From the NCBI GenBank assembly GCA_020845475.1, contig JADLFN010000075.1, positions 1-64,000 on the forward strand: DNA of 64,000 nucleotides, given 5' to 3'. Both the position numbers and the translations under genes were made by a program. The stretch comes from Planctomycetota bacterium. GTDB lineage: Bacteria; Planctomycetota; UBA8742; UBA2392. The first letter of the stretch is position 1; each line of letters opens with the position of its first letter. Positions 48,812 to 57,272 of the stretch are shown one piece after another. A model generated the notes under the pieces. That model searched no databases. It was not told the origin of the DNA and worked only from the letters and a program-made list of their open reading frames with translations.

Positions 48812-50323
48812 ATGGACACGTTGGTCATCGTCCGCAAGATTCGCGAGGCAGAAGCGCTGGCCGAAACCGGCAAGCACCGAGAGGCGCGCAAGCTGCTTGA
48901 GCCGTTGCTTGCCCAAAACGGCGTCTCTGACTCGCACAGAAGCCTGATCTCCAAGAAGATCGAGGTCATTGACAAGCAGCTTGATCGCGCGACGCGCGTG
49001 ATGTCGCGCCGCGCAAGCGACTCCAGTCGGCGCGATCCTTCCGACGACACCGACCTCGGGTCTGGCCGCAAGCCGGCCTTGAGCGCGGAACCTCCGCCTT
49101 CTTCCGGCGACACCACCGTAGAACGCCCGGCCATCGCCCCTGGAGCCCCCACCGAGGAAGTGCCGCGACCGCGCGACAAAGACACAACCAAACTCCGCAA
49201 GAAACCACAGCCCGACAAGCCTGGCGGCGACACTACGCTTGCTGACCGCGACCTCATTTCACTCTATGACAGCTCCATTGAGCAGCCGCGTGGCGAAACC
49301 ACAGTGCGCGATGTGCCCGCGCCCCGAAAGCCCCCCAGCGATCGCCGCGTAGTGGTGCGCCCGGGCGAGGCAAGCGCAAGAGACAATGGCCGCGATGCGC
49401 GCCAGATCGACACGGAAATTCCCTCGCGCTCCCATTCGAATCGTCTCAAGCCCGCGCCATCGGACCTCGCGCCATTGCACGAGGATCCTGCGGATATCCG
49501 CATCGTGGACAGCCAACTGCCACCGGCCACCCCAAGAGTGCAGCTGCCTGCGTCTGCGTTGGGCCGAAACTCGAATGAATCGCAGGAGATTGAACCCGTG
49601 AAAGACGACGGGTTTGAGTCCGACGAAGCACCGGCACTGGTTGATATTCCCAAGCCTAAATCGCGCGGCGACACGCGCGGGCTTTACAGGGCGCTGGACG
49701 AGGAACCCGCGCAAGCAGCTCCCACCGACGTGCGCGTGCAGGACAGCCTTGTTGCCGCCCCCCAGGATCCGCAACCGGCCTCCAGCGATCGCTCGCGCGC
49801 TGCGCGCACCAGTAAAGACCTCACAAGCTTGGTCGAGCGACTGCCCGATGACGATCTGCGCAAGGAACTGGCGCTGGAAGTAGTGCGGCTGCGCGAAGAA
49901 CTGGAGAAGGCCAGGAGCGGCCGTCGCGACACGGATCGCACTTCGGCCGGAAGTTCTCGCCGCATCATCCCGGGCGAAAAGCCGGAATCGTCCATGTTCC
50001 GCATCCCCAGCAACCGCGTAAACACGATCGTGCGCACGGCCGCCGGCACCAGCGATATCACCGCACACATGCCAACGCGTGACGAAAACGTACCCGAACT
50101 GGAAGTGATGCGCCGTGACACGCTCAAAAAGCAGCCGGAAAACGGCGCGCCACGTGACTCGCGCGTTTCACTGGCACAGAACTACCTGGAGAACGCCCGA
50201 CCGAAAGAAGCCGACCGTTACACGCTGCTGGCCACCGCGCTTGGTTTGCTGGTGGTCGTCGGACTTGTGGCCTGGGCCATCTATTGGGCGGTGAGCGTCG
50301 TCTCCGCACAACAGGCGCAGTGA
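48812..50323 (+). CDS. Tail-anchored protein with repeated TT motifs
   Basis: The 503-residue protein has a short helical head (to about residue 60), a long disordered acidic/basic middle, and a C-terminal transmembrane helix (LLATALGLLVVVGLVAWAIYW, given as ATALGLLVVVGLVAWAIYW). The middle holds four similar sites: DTTVERP (101), DTTKLR (125), DTTLAD (141) and ETTVRD (163). Such TT sites resemble phosphothreonine targets of FHA domains. No family is recognised. The ATG at 48812 is 2 bp after the array. The glycosyltransferase gene follows at once. Confidence 0.7.
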   Translation: MDTLVIVRKIREAEALAETGKHREARKLLEPLLAQNGVSDSHRSLISKKIEVIDKQLDRATRVMSRRASDSSRRDPSDDTDLGSGRKPALSAEPPPSSGDTTVERPAIAPGAPTEEVPRPRDKDTTKLRKKPQPDKPGGDTTLADRDLISLYDSSIEQPRGETTVRDVPAPRKPPSDRRVVVRPGEASARDNGRDARQIDTEIPSRSHSNRLKPAPSDLAPLHEDPADIRIVDSQLPPATPRVQLPASALGRNSNESQEIEPVKDDGFESDEAPALVDIPKPKSRGDTRGLYRALDEEPAQAAPTDVRVQDSLVAAPQDPQPASSDRSRAARTSKDLTSLVERLPDDDLRKELALEVVRLREELEKARSGRRDTDRTSAGSSRRIIPGEKPESSMFRIPSNRVNTIVRTAAGTSDITAHMPTRDENVPELEVMRRDTLKKQPENGAPRDSRVSLAQNYLENARPKEADRYTLLATALGLLVVVGLVAWAIYWAVSVVSAQQAQ

Positions 50324-50324
50324 C

Positions 50325-51485
50325 ATGCACGTTGTCTTCGCCCATCACGAACCGATTGACGCGACCAAAGCGCGCTGGGTGGCGATCTGCCGCACGCTGG
50401 CATCCATGGCCCGGCTGACGCCCGTGTCGTGGCTGACGCCGGACAGCGCCGCGCGCGTGGATGCTTACTTCGAGCGTGAGCTGGGCGCCGCGCGCCCCAT
50501 TGCACTATCCGTTCGCACCCTGCCCGCGCTGCGCAAACGGCTGGGCATTACGCTCAATGGCGTGTTCTTTCGCGCCGCACGCAAGGCAATCGCGGAACTG
50601 AAGCCGGACGTGCTCTGGCTGCGCAGCGACAAACTCGCCGCCTACTTCGCGGAGAAGCTTGACACGTCAACACCCGCGCTGGTCTATGAGGCGCACCTGG
50701 TCGGCGAACTCTGGGCGCAGGATCGCGGCGCTGCCGCGTCATCAGCGCGCAAACTCGGGCGTATTGAGCAGGCCGTTTACGCCAGAGCGCGCGGTGTGGC
50801 CGCAATCACCCGGGGATTGCTGGACGAAATCAAGTCACGCTTTTCCTACTCCGGCGCAACCGCCGTGGCACCAAGCGCCGTTGACCTGGAACTGTTCTCG
50901 CGCCGCTGGAGCGGCATCACCACAAACACGGTCGTCTATGTCGGCACACTGCAGTTCTGGAAGGGTCTCGGCACCCTGCTGGAAGCCCTTGCGCTTGCGC
51001 CAGGCCTTCGTCTGCGCATCATCGGCGATGGCAGCGAGAAAGAGCGCTTTGATCTGCGCCGCAAGATACGTGAACTCGCACTCGACTCCCGCGTTGACCT
51101 CAGCGGGCGGATGCCGCAACACGCGCTGCCCTCAGCGGTTTGCGGCGCGGCTTGCGCTGTGCACGCGCTGCCGCCGGAACACTCAATAGCCGCGCGTTTC
51201 ACCTCACCCCTGAAGTTGTTCGAGTACATGGCGCTGGGCATGCCTATTGTCGCGAGCGACCTGCCAAGCGTACGCGAAGTGCTCACGGACAACGTCAACG
51301 CTCGCCTGTTTGAAGCCGGCAACGCGCGCGCATTGGCGACCGCGCTTGCCGAAGTCTGCTCGGATCAAGCCCTGGCCCATCGCCTGTCAGTCAGTGCGCA
51401 CGAGCACGCGCAACGTTTCAGCTACGACGCTCGCGCGAAACTTCTGCTTGGGTTGTTTGACCGATGCGTTACGAAACGGGCTTGA
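50325..51485 (+). CDS. GT4-type glycosyltransferase
   Basis: The 386-residue GT-B fold protein has a C-terminal donor site VVYVGTLQFWKGLGTLLEAL, given as VGTLQFWKGLGTLLEAL, and RIIGDGSEKE. The E-x7-E-like motif is RFTSPLKLFEYMALGMPIVASD, given as SPLKLFEYMALGMPIVAS. It transfers a sugar from a nucleotide donor, perhaps for exopolysaccharide or glycolipid. Its ATG is 1 bp after the preceding stop, suggesting coupling. It overlaps dnaA tail to tail by 17 bp. Confidence 0.88.
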   Translation: MHVVFAHHEPIDATKARWVAICRTLASMARLTPVSWLTPDSAARVDAYFERELGAARPIALSVRTLPALRKRLGITLNGVFFRAARKAIAELKPDVLWLRSDKLAAYFAEKLDTSTPALVYEAHLVGELWAQDRGAAASSARKLGRIEQAVYARARGVAAITRGLLDEIKSRFSYSGATAVAPSAVDLELFSRRWSGITTNTVVYVGTLQFWKGLGTLLEALALAPGLRLRIIGDGSEKERFDLRRKIRELALDSRVDLSGRMPQHALPSAVCGAACAVHALPPEHSIAARFTSPLKLFEYMALGMPIVASDLPSVREVLTDNVNARLFEAGNARALATALAEVCSDQALAHRLSVSAHEHAQRFSYDARAKLLLGLFDRCVTKRA

Positions 51486-52884
51486 CCAACTGCGGGCCCA
51501 GAAGTTGGCGCTTGAGGTGTTCAACCTCGGCGGCGAGGTTCTTTGACTTTGCCACTTTCGCCGCCACGGCCTGGTGCGCAAACACCACCGTGGTGTGGTT
51601 TTTGTTGCCAAAGAAGCGCCCGATTTCCTTGAGCGAATAGCTCGTAAGCGTGCGGGCCAGATGCATGCACACCTGGCGGGCAAGCGCCACGGGGCGCTTG
51701 CGCAACCGCGAATGCAGGGCCGCGCTGGTTACGCCAAAGTGCGCGATCACAAGATTCTCAATATCGGTCAGCTCCACCATGCGCGAGCGGTTCTGCAGGA
51801 AATCCTGCAACGCCTGCTGCGCGAATTGCATGGTCACCTTCTGACCGTACAGGCCGGCGGGCGCCACGAGGCGCGTCACGTAGCCTTCAATCTCGCGCAC
51901 GTTGCACTCGAGCTTATGCGCAAGGAAGTTGACCACGTCATCGGGAAACAAATGGCGATGGCCTTCGAGCTTGCTCTTGATCAGCGCAAGGCGTGTGGTG
52001 TAGCCGGGCTGCTCAAGCTCTGCCACCATGCCCTGCGTGAAGCGCGTGGTGAGTTGCTCCATGAAGCCATCAAGCGCGCGCGGCGCGCAGTCAGCGGCGA
52101 GCACAATCTGCCGGCCATTTTGAACCAGCGCGTCCAGAGTGTGCAGCAGTTCTTCCTGGGTGGCATCCTTGTTTGAGAAGAACTGGATGTCATCGATGAT
52201 CAGAACGTCAGGTGAACGGAACTTGCGCCGGAAAGGCTCCAGGTTCTTGCTGCGCAACTGGCCGGTAAACTGGTTGACGAAATACTCCGCAGGCACGTAA
52301 AGCACGTTCATGCGCGCATGGCGCTCATGCAACTCGCGCGCAATACCCTGCAGCAGGTGCGACTTGCCCGTGCCCGAGCGCCCGTAAATGTAAAGCGGAT
52401 TGAATGCCTCGCCCGGCTTTCGCGCCACTTCAAAAGCGCAGTTGAACGCCAGCTGGTTGTTGGGCCCCACAATCACCCGATCCAGCGTGTAGCGCTCATT
52501 GAGATTGAAAATCTGCCGCGGAACCGGTGCAGGCGCCACGCGCGGCTTGGCTTCTTCCCTGACCAGGGGCACGACGGGCGCCGCGTTGCGGGCCTGCGCT
52601 TCCTGGCGGCGCAATTCGCGAAACAAGTGGCCGTTGACGGAAAAGCGAATCTTGCGCGGCCTGAAGCCAGCAATGCGCTCCACGCTGTTAAGGATTTCGC
52701 TCGAGAATTTTGCTTCAAGCCACTCGCCGGCCATCATGTTCGCAACGCCGACTTCCAGCAGCTCGGGCTCAAGTTTCACGACCAGAGTGTGGCGCAGCCA
52801 GAGGTTGAAGGCCTCGTCGCCGACGCGCTGCTGCAGATCGCCCAGAACGCGACCCCAATTTTCTTTGACCAGCATTTCTGTCAC
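51469..52884 (-). CDS. dnaA: Chromosomal replication initiator DnaA
   Basis: DnaA binds DnaA boxes at oriC and melts the origin. All four domains are present in 471 residues: an N-terminal helical domain, a linker to about residue 125, the AAA+ core (Walker A GRSGTGKS at 168-175, Walker B VLIIDDIQFF), and domain IV (RQVCMHLARTLTSYSL with GNKNHTTVVFAH). The P-loop is GRSGTGKS rather than the usual GGVGLGKT. The GTG at 52884 has GGGGGA 6 bases upstream. dnaN and rnpA/rpmH are not adjacent. A terminator-like leader lies upstream. Confidence 0.95.
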   Translation of the reverse strand: MTEMLVKENWGRVLGDLQQRVGDEAFNLWLRHTLVVKLEPELLEVGVANMMAGEWLEAKFSSEILNSVERIAGFRPRKIRFSVNGHLFRELRRQEAQARNAAPVVPLVREEAKPRVAPAPVPRQIFNLNERYTLDRVIVGPNNQLAFNCAFEVARKPGEAFNPLYIYGRSGTGKSHLLQGIARELHERHARMNVLYVPAEYFVNQFTGQLRSKNLEPFRRKFRSPDVLIIDDIQFFSNKDATQEELLHTLDALVQNGRQIVLAADCAPRALDGFMEQLTTRFTQGMVAELEQPGYTTRLALIKSKLEGHRHLFPDDVVNFLAHKLECNVREIEGYVTRLVAPAGLYGQKVTMQFAQQALQDFLQNRSRMVELTDIENLVIAHFGVTSAALHSRLRKRPVALARQVCMHLARTLTSYSLKEIGRFFGNKNHTTVVFAHQAVAAKVAKSKNLAAEVEHLKRQLLGPQLVKPVS

Positions 52885-52910
52885 GACATCCCCCGGCCAA
52901 TTCCACCGCC

Positions 52911-52962
52911 GCAGAGTCGAAAAAACTCAGGGCCGGTCGCTCACGGCCCTGAAGACTCTGCT
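52911..52962 (-). terminator. Terminator-like hairpin in the dnaA leader
   Basis: Read on the minus strand, the inner 8-bp stem CAGGGCCG/CGGCCCTG is followed two bases later by seven T residues, then GACTCTGC. That last element pairs with GCAGAGTC upstream as an outer 8-bp stem. It lies about 30 bases before the dnaA start and downstream of a promoter, so it can attenuate dnaA. The arms are at 52911-52918, 52929-52936, 52945-52952 and 52955-52962. Confidence 0.7.
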
Positions 52963-52993
52963 GTGTATGACACTCCCCCTCGGTGGGAAGCGA

Positions 52994-53022
52994 AAGGTAG
53001 CACTGTGGTTTGGCTGCGTCAA
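52994..53022 (-). promoter_or_regulatory. dnaA: Putative dnaA promoter
   Basis: On the minus strand TTGACG (53022-53017) and TACCTT (52999-52994) are 17 bases apart. Transcription would start near 52987 and run through the hairpin before the GTG. The 300 bp 52885-53184 contains no ORF and no cluster of DnaA boxes; the rest is unassigned. Confidence 0.6.
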
Positions 53023-53184
53023 ACGTTTGTGCCCCGGTCGCCAACCCGCCTGTAGAGCGCATTCGCGGGCAGTGCTGTCCGGGAACATGGGAGAAATGCG
53101 GCTTGCGGGCCGGAAAGATTTTTTCGCGATAGAGCGCCCCCGCAATTTGTTTCACGATGCCGCGACGATCGCTATTCTCTGCCT

Positions 53185-53544
53185 ATGCCCGTGGATTCCA
53201 TCTACCGCGCCGCGTTCGTTGCTGCCAACTCCTATCGCCAGGATGTTGCCGACAGGCTTGGCGCCAGCGCAGCTGCTGAAGCAGCACGCGAATGGAACCA
53301 GCAGCGTTTCTGGATCTGGCTTGCAGACCGGGTGCTGGAGCACGCGGTCGGCGAAAAGCAGTGGCTCGAGTTCGGCCCGCGCTGTTTCTCGCGCGTTGGA
53401 ACACGCCACGGTGAGTTGCAGCAGTGCGTTGATGAACTAGTCAGCACCCGCAAGAAGCTGGTCGGCGACACACTTCTGCCCTTTGCCGAAAAAGAGAAGC
53501 TTTCGCAGCGCGTGGCGGAGTTGGCCAACAGTCTGCTCGAGTAG
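53185..53544 (+). CDS. Hypothetical protein, 119 residues
   Basis: The helical, soluble-looking protein (MPVDSIYRAAFVAANSY; WNQQRFWIWLADRVLEHAVG) is unrecognised. TATTCT ends 6 bases before the ATG and there is no ribosome site, suggesting a leaderless mRNA. Its stop abuts the stop of the convergent thioesterase gene with no gap. Confidence 0.62.
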   Translation: MPVDSIYRAAFVAANSYRQDVADRLGASAAAEAAREWNQQRFWIWLADRVLEHAVGEKQWLEFGPRCFSRVGTRHGELQQCVDELVSTRKKLVGDTLLPFAEKEKLSQRVAELANSLLE

Positions 53545-54042
53545 TTACTTTCCCGCAATTCTTGTGCGCGAAGAAACATTGCCCGCCTTGCGCGCTTCGT
53601 AGCGAGCCTTGGCCTCCGCGTTGAACTGCCGATCGGCGTCGGTTTCCAACTCAACGGGCGGAACAGCCGTGGGCGTGTTGTCGCCATCAAGCGCCACGAA
53701 GCTGAAGAACGCGTCACACACTGATTTGCGATCACCGGTAAGCGGATTTTCCGCAATCGCACTGACGTAAAGTTCCATGCTCGTGCGCGCCGTGAAATGC
53801 ACGCGCGCGGTGAGATCGAGCAAGAAGCCATGCTTCACCGGCGCCACAAAATCCACTTTGTCGATGCTGACCGTAACGCAATTGCGCCGAGAGTGGCGCA
53901 TGGCGGCCATAGCCGCGCATTTGTCCATGAGCGAAAGCAGGCGGCCGCCAAACAGGCTGCCATGAATGTTGAGGTCCTCGGGCTGAACGATCCAGGTGAT
54001 GTGGCTCTGGCTCTCTGAAGCTTTCTTGGGCGCGATGGGCAT
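53545..54042 (-). CDS. Acyl-CoA thioesterase (YciA/BACH-type hot dog)
   Basis: The 165-residue protein has a hot-dog fold with NIHGSLFGGRLLSLMDKCAAMAA and SIDKVDFVAPVKHG, the active-site and dimer signatures of YciA-like acyl-CoA hydrolases. It releases CoA and free acid; chain-length range unknown. The ATG at 54042 (MPIAPKKAS) is chosen because the extension to 54144 overlaps the LRR gene. It may be the partner enzyme for the acyl-CoA genes elsewhere in the window. Confidence 0.9.
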   Translation of the reverse strand: MPIAPKKASESQSHITWIVQPEDLNIHGSLFGGRLLSLMDKCAAMAAMRHSRRNCVTVSIDKVDFVAPVKHGFLLDLTARVHFTARTSMELYVSAIAENPLTGDRKSVCDAFFSFVALDGDNTPTAVPPVELETDADRQFNAEAKARYEARKAGNVSSRTRIAGK

Positions 54043-54115
54043 GGGTACTTTATAGCCACCTGCCCAGGCTGGGGCTACTTCAGGCAGGCACGGGACACTG
54101 AATTCAGAGAGAACA

Positions 54116-54925
54116 TCAGCGACGCGTTTCCAGGAGACCAACAATCTGCTCCTGTTCCGTAGGAGTTACCGCATCTGGAAAGTTGCGAATGTACCTCAGT
54201 GAAGGGCAGTCCTTCACGAATTCGCCAAACTCAGGCATGCCCGATTCCGATTCGCGACCGAAGGGAAGTGCCAATGCGATGTCACGCAAGCGTGGCAGGC
54301 GCGCAAGTTTCCGTACCGATTCCCAACTCAGCTTGGGGCAACCATTGAGAAGAATGGTCTCAAGCTGCGGCATGCCCGCAATGGCATCCACCGCAGCATC
54401 TTCAAGATCGCTGCAATACTGCAGCGAAAGCCACTTCAATGAGCGCAACGCAGAGAGTGCCATCAAACCCGGCCCCTTGATCCTGAACGAGAACTCCAAC
54501 GAGAGCAGTTCAAGTTGGGGAAGCTGCGACAGGTGCTCTACACCGCCATCAGTGACCTTGGTGTCCTCCAGTGTCAACTCTCTCAAGGAGCGAACCGCCG
54601 CAATGTGCTTGGCACCAGAGTCATCGACTTGATATGCGCGATCAAGGCGCAATTCGCGCAGGTTCGTAAGACGCTGCAAGTTCAGCAGCACGTCGTTGGT
54701 CAAACTCGGCGAACCTGCAACTTCGAACCAACCAAGTTCCAGCCTCTCAAGCGATCTGATTGTCATGATCGGCAAGAAGGCAGCTGCACTCTGAAACACG
54801 CCATGCCAAAGCTCGATTTCGGTAACATTTGGAATTGCTGCAACTTCATTTGCAAGCTGGACTTCCACGACTAGTTCGCGATCTTTGCGAAGTCGGTCCA
54901 GTAGCGATTTATTCTGTGCGTCCAT
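54116..54925 (-). CDS. Leucine-rich-repeat protein
   Basis: The 269-residue protein consists of about seven LRRs of the cysteine-containing or ribonuclease-inhibitor type, such as NLRELRLDRAYQVDDSGAKH, LRELTLEDTKVTDGGVEHL and LEDAAVDAIAGMPQLETILL. Flanking helices cap both ends. There is no signal peptide or catalytic domain. Such LRR proteins are common in planctomycetes and act as protein-binding scaffolds. The ATG at 54925 fits. Base composition is lower in GC than its neighbours. Confidence 0.85.
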   Translation of the reverse strand: MDAQNKSLLDRLRKDRELVVEVQLANEVAAIPNVTEIELWHGVFQSAAAFLPIMTIRSLERLELGWFEVAGSPSLTNDVLLNLQRLTNLRELRLDRAYQVDDSGAKHIAAVRSLRELTLEDTKVTDGGVEHLSQLPQLELLSLEFSFRIKGPGLMALSALRSLKWLSLQYCSDLEDAAVDAIAGMPQLETILLNGCPKLSWESVRKLARLPRLRDIALALPFGRESESGMPEFGEFVKDCPSLRYIRNFPDAVTPTEQEQIVGLLETRR

Positions 54926-55060
54926 TGGGTGAATGTTAGCTCCCGCTTAGCGCACCGAGCGATAGAAGATCGCTTCAGGTTACTTGCCAATTGCGAGGTC
55001 AGGCATAGTCCACACTGTGCACTCCGCCAGGCCTAACAAAGCCTTGGCGAAATCCGGTGG

Positions 55061-55858
55061 CTAACCGCCTTTGCGTCTGCCCTGGAAGCGCCAGGCCATG
55101 AGGATGCTTGCCGCCACCGCAGCGTTGCAGCTTTCGACTTTGTCCGTTTGCGGCAGGCCGATGCCGATCACGTCGCGCTCGTTCCAGAATGGCTGCACGC
55201 CTTCGGTTTCGCCGCCGATGATGAATGCCGTCTTGGGCGGGAAATCAATTTCAAACGCGGGTTTGCCGCCGCGCGCGGCTACGTAGGGCCATACGCCGTG
55301 CGCGTTGAGTTGTTGCATCACATCTTCGGGCGTGAGGTCGGCGAATACCGGCACGTGGAACACGCCGCCCATGCTCGCGCGCACGGCCTTGTTATTCCAG
55401 GCATCGACGCAGCCCTTGAGCAGCAAAAGCCCGCCGCAATCGAACGCAGCGGCGTGGCGGCAAATCGCGCCAAGGTTGCCCGGCTCTCTAATGTTGTCGA
55501 GCACCAGCAGCGTGAGATCGTGGCGTTCAAGCAGCGGCGCAAGCTCGTAGTGCGGGATCGCAAACACGGCCAGCACGCCCTGGCTGTTCACGGTGTCGGC
55601 GCATTCGGCAAACTCGGCCTCGCCGGCGCTCACGCACTCGATGCTTTCTTTGGCGCAGCGTTCAATCAGCGCCTGAACCTTCTCGCGCGGGCCTTCCTGC
55701 TTTTCGCTCACTACCACAAAGCGCGGCATCACCTGCGCCTTGAGCGCTTCTTCAAGCAAATAGGGTCCCTCGGCGATGAACAGGCCTTGCTCGTCGCGGC
55801 CTTTGCGGGAGGTCAGTGCGCGCAGTTGCTTGAGGCGGGCTTTTGAAATCGTTTCCAC
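55061..55858 (-). CDS. TrmH/SpoU-family RNA methyltransferase
   Basis: The 265-residue protein has an N-terminal substrate domain and a SPOUT knot: LLVLDNIREPGNLGAICRHA, FIIGGETEGVQPFW and IGLPQTDKVESCNAAVAASI. It methylates the 2'-OH of rRNA or tRNA with SAM; the target nucleotide cannot be assigned. The ATG at 55858 is 45 bp from the divergent CobW gene. The gap downstream (54926-55060) holds only fragmentary repeat sequence at 55036-55060. Confidence 0.92.
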   Translation of the reverse strand: METISKARLKQLRALTSRKGRDEQGLFIAEGPYLLEEALKAQVMPRFVVVSEKQEGPREKVQALIERCAKESIECVSAGEAEFAECADTVNSQGVLAVFAIPHYELAPLLERHDLTLLVLDNIREPGNLGAICRHAAAFDCGGLLLLKGCVDAWNNKAVRASMGGVFHVPVFADLTPEDVMQQLNAHGVWPYVAARGGKPAFEIDFPPKTAFIIGGETEGVQPFWNERDVIGIGLPQTDKVESCNAAVAASILMAWRFQGRRKGG

Positions 55859-55903
55859 GGGGCGAAGGGTTTAGCACGCGGCGCGAGTTTGTAAAACACC
55901 CCC

Positions 55904-56863
55904 ATGAAAACGCCGGTGGTCCTCATTTCAGGTTTTCTCGGTGCGGGCAAGACCACGCTGCTGGTGCGGCTGCTGCAAGCCGCGCGCGACGCGGGCATGA
56001 AACCGGCGGTATTGATGAACGAAGCGGGCGCGATCTCGATTGACGGCCCCGTAGCGCAAAGCGGTGGCGCCATCGAGGTGCTCAACGTGCTGGGGGGCTG
56101 CATCTGCTGCACGCTCAAGGGCGACTTGCACACCGCATTGCAGGAAATCGCGCGCGATGTGCGCCCGGATTTGCTCTTCATCGAAACCACCGGCATCGCC
56201 GACCCCGTTGAGGTGCTCGACACCTGCACGGCCCTTGACTTGCTCGAAACACTCGATGCACGCGGCTTGATTTCGGTGCTCGATGTCGAGCACGGTCTCG
56301 AAGCGCTGCGGATCAATGACCTCGCGCGCCGCCAACTGGAACTCGCGCAGATTGTCGTGCTCAACAAGATGGACTTGGCCGACCCTGCCTGGTTCCCGCA
56401 GCTTCTGTCACGTGTGCGTGAGGTTGCACCCGGCGCTGAACTGGTCAACACCGTGCAATGCAACCTCGACGCGCCCGCCACGCTCAAAAAACTGCTGGCC
56501 CTGCCCGCGCCGCGCACCGGCGACGCCGCCGTCGATGAACTGTTGCACGAGGCGCACGGTCACCATCACGATCATGGGTTTCTTGCATTGAGCTATCGCG
56601 TCGCGGATGTTCCTGACAAAGAAGCGCTGCTTGGCGCATTGCGAGCTTTGCCGACAAACGTGATTCGCGCCAAGGGTTTTGTTCGCTTGAAAGGCGATGC
56701 GCGCCTGTACATCTGCCAGCTTGCGGGCGGCCACGCGCAAGCGCATGTGTTCCCGCTCGAGGGGTTCGATCCTGAGCCGACGCTGGTCGTGATCGGACGC
56801 GAACTGGAGCGCGCGCAAGTCGAAGCCGCGCTGGCAGCGTTGTCGCCGCGTGCTACTTCTTGA
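55904..56863 (+). CDS. CobW/COG0523 metallochaperone GTPase
   Basis: A 319-residue P-loop GTPase with Walker A GFLGAGKTT at 10-18, the family metal motif GGCICC (Cys66, Cys68, Cys69), ETTGIADP, and NKMD for guanine. The His-rich loop HGHHHDHG near residue 217 and a C-terminal CobW domain follow. The CxCC motif marks zinc or cobalt chaperones. No Zur or B12-riboswitch site is visible in the 45-bp divergent gap, so the metal is unknown. The 3' ends of this and the next minus-strand gene overlap by 11 bp. Confidence 0.92.
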   Translation: MKTPVVLISGFLGAGKTTLLVRLLQAARDAGMKPAVLMNEAGAISIDGPVAQSGGAIEVLNVLGGCICCTLKGDLHTALQEIARDVRPDLLFIETTGIADPVEVLDTCTALDLLETLDARGLISVLDVEHGLEALRINDLARRQLELAQIVVLNKMDLADPAWFPQLLSRVREVAPGAELVNTVQCNLDAPATLKKLLALPAPRTGDAAVDELLHEAHGHHHDHGFLALSYRVADVPDKEALLGALRALPTNVIRAKGFVRLKGDARLYICQLAGGHAQAHVFPLEGFDPEPTLVVIGRELERAQVEAALAALSPRATS

Positions 56864-57272
56864 CGGGAAACTCGCCCGTGGCCGTTTTGTCGGCGCGTTC
56901 CGGCGTCATCTCCGACTCCGCCGTCAGGATAATCTCCAGCGCGCGCTTGATGTCTTCCACCTGCTCGAGCAATTTTTCGGGCTGCACCACCAGGCCCTGA
57001 ATGTTGTCGAGCCCCCCCGTAGAAAGGCGCTTGGTCATCATCGCCATGTGCGCGCACAGCACCGTTTCCAGCGCGTTGAGCCACGCGATCACCCAGGCAC
57101 GGAACGTCTGCTGGTCGTATTCCTGCAGCTTGCCGCGCGGGTTCACGATGTGATCGAGCCGCACCATCTTGAGCGTCTCGATGGTTTCTTCGGCAATGAG
57201 ACCGCGGATGCGCAGAATGTGCTCGCGCACTTCCGCGTCGTCGAACTCGGGAATGTTGATGCGCTCGCTCAA
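56853..57272 (-). CDS. Hypothetical helical protein coupled to an HTH gene
   Basis: The 139-residue helical protein (EETIETLKMVRLDHIVNPRG, IAWLNALETVLCAHMAMMTKRL, given in parts) is unrecognised. It starts at TTG 57272, immediately after the TAA of the upstream gene, with GGAAGAG just before that stop. This is a classic translational-coupling layout, so the two proteins likely act as a pair. Confidence 0.65.
   Translation of the reverse strand: MSERINIPEFDDAEVREHILRIRGLIAEETIETLKMVRLDHIVNPRGKLQEYDQQTFRAWVIAWLNALETVLCAHMAMMTKRLSTGGLDNIQGLVVQPEKLLEQVEDIKRALEIILTAESEMTPERADKTATGEFPVKK

Noticed and set aside
52885-53184. oriC next to dnaA
   Set aside because: I found no cluster of TTATCCACA-like boxes or AT-rich unwinding stretch in the 300 bp; only isolated weak matches. 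The origin may lie elsewhere.
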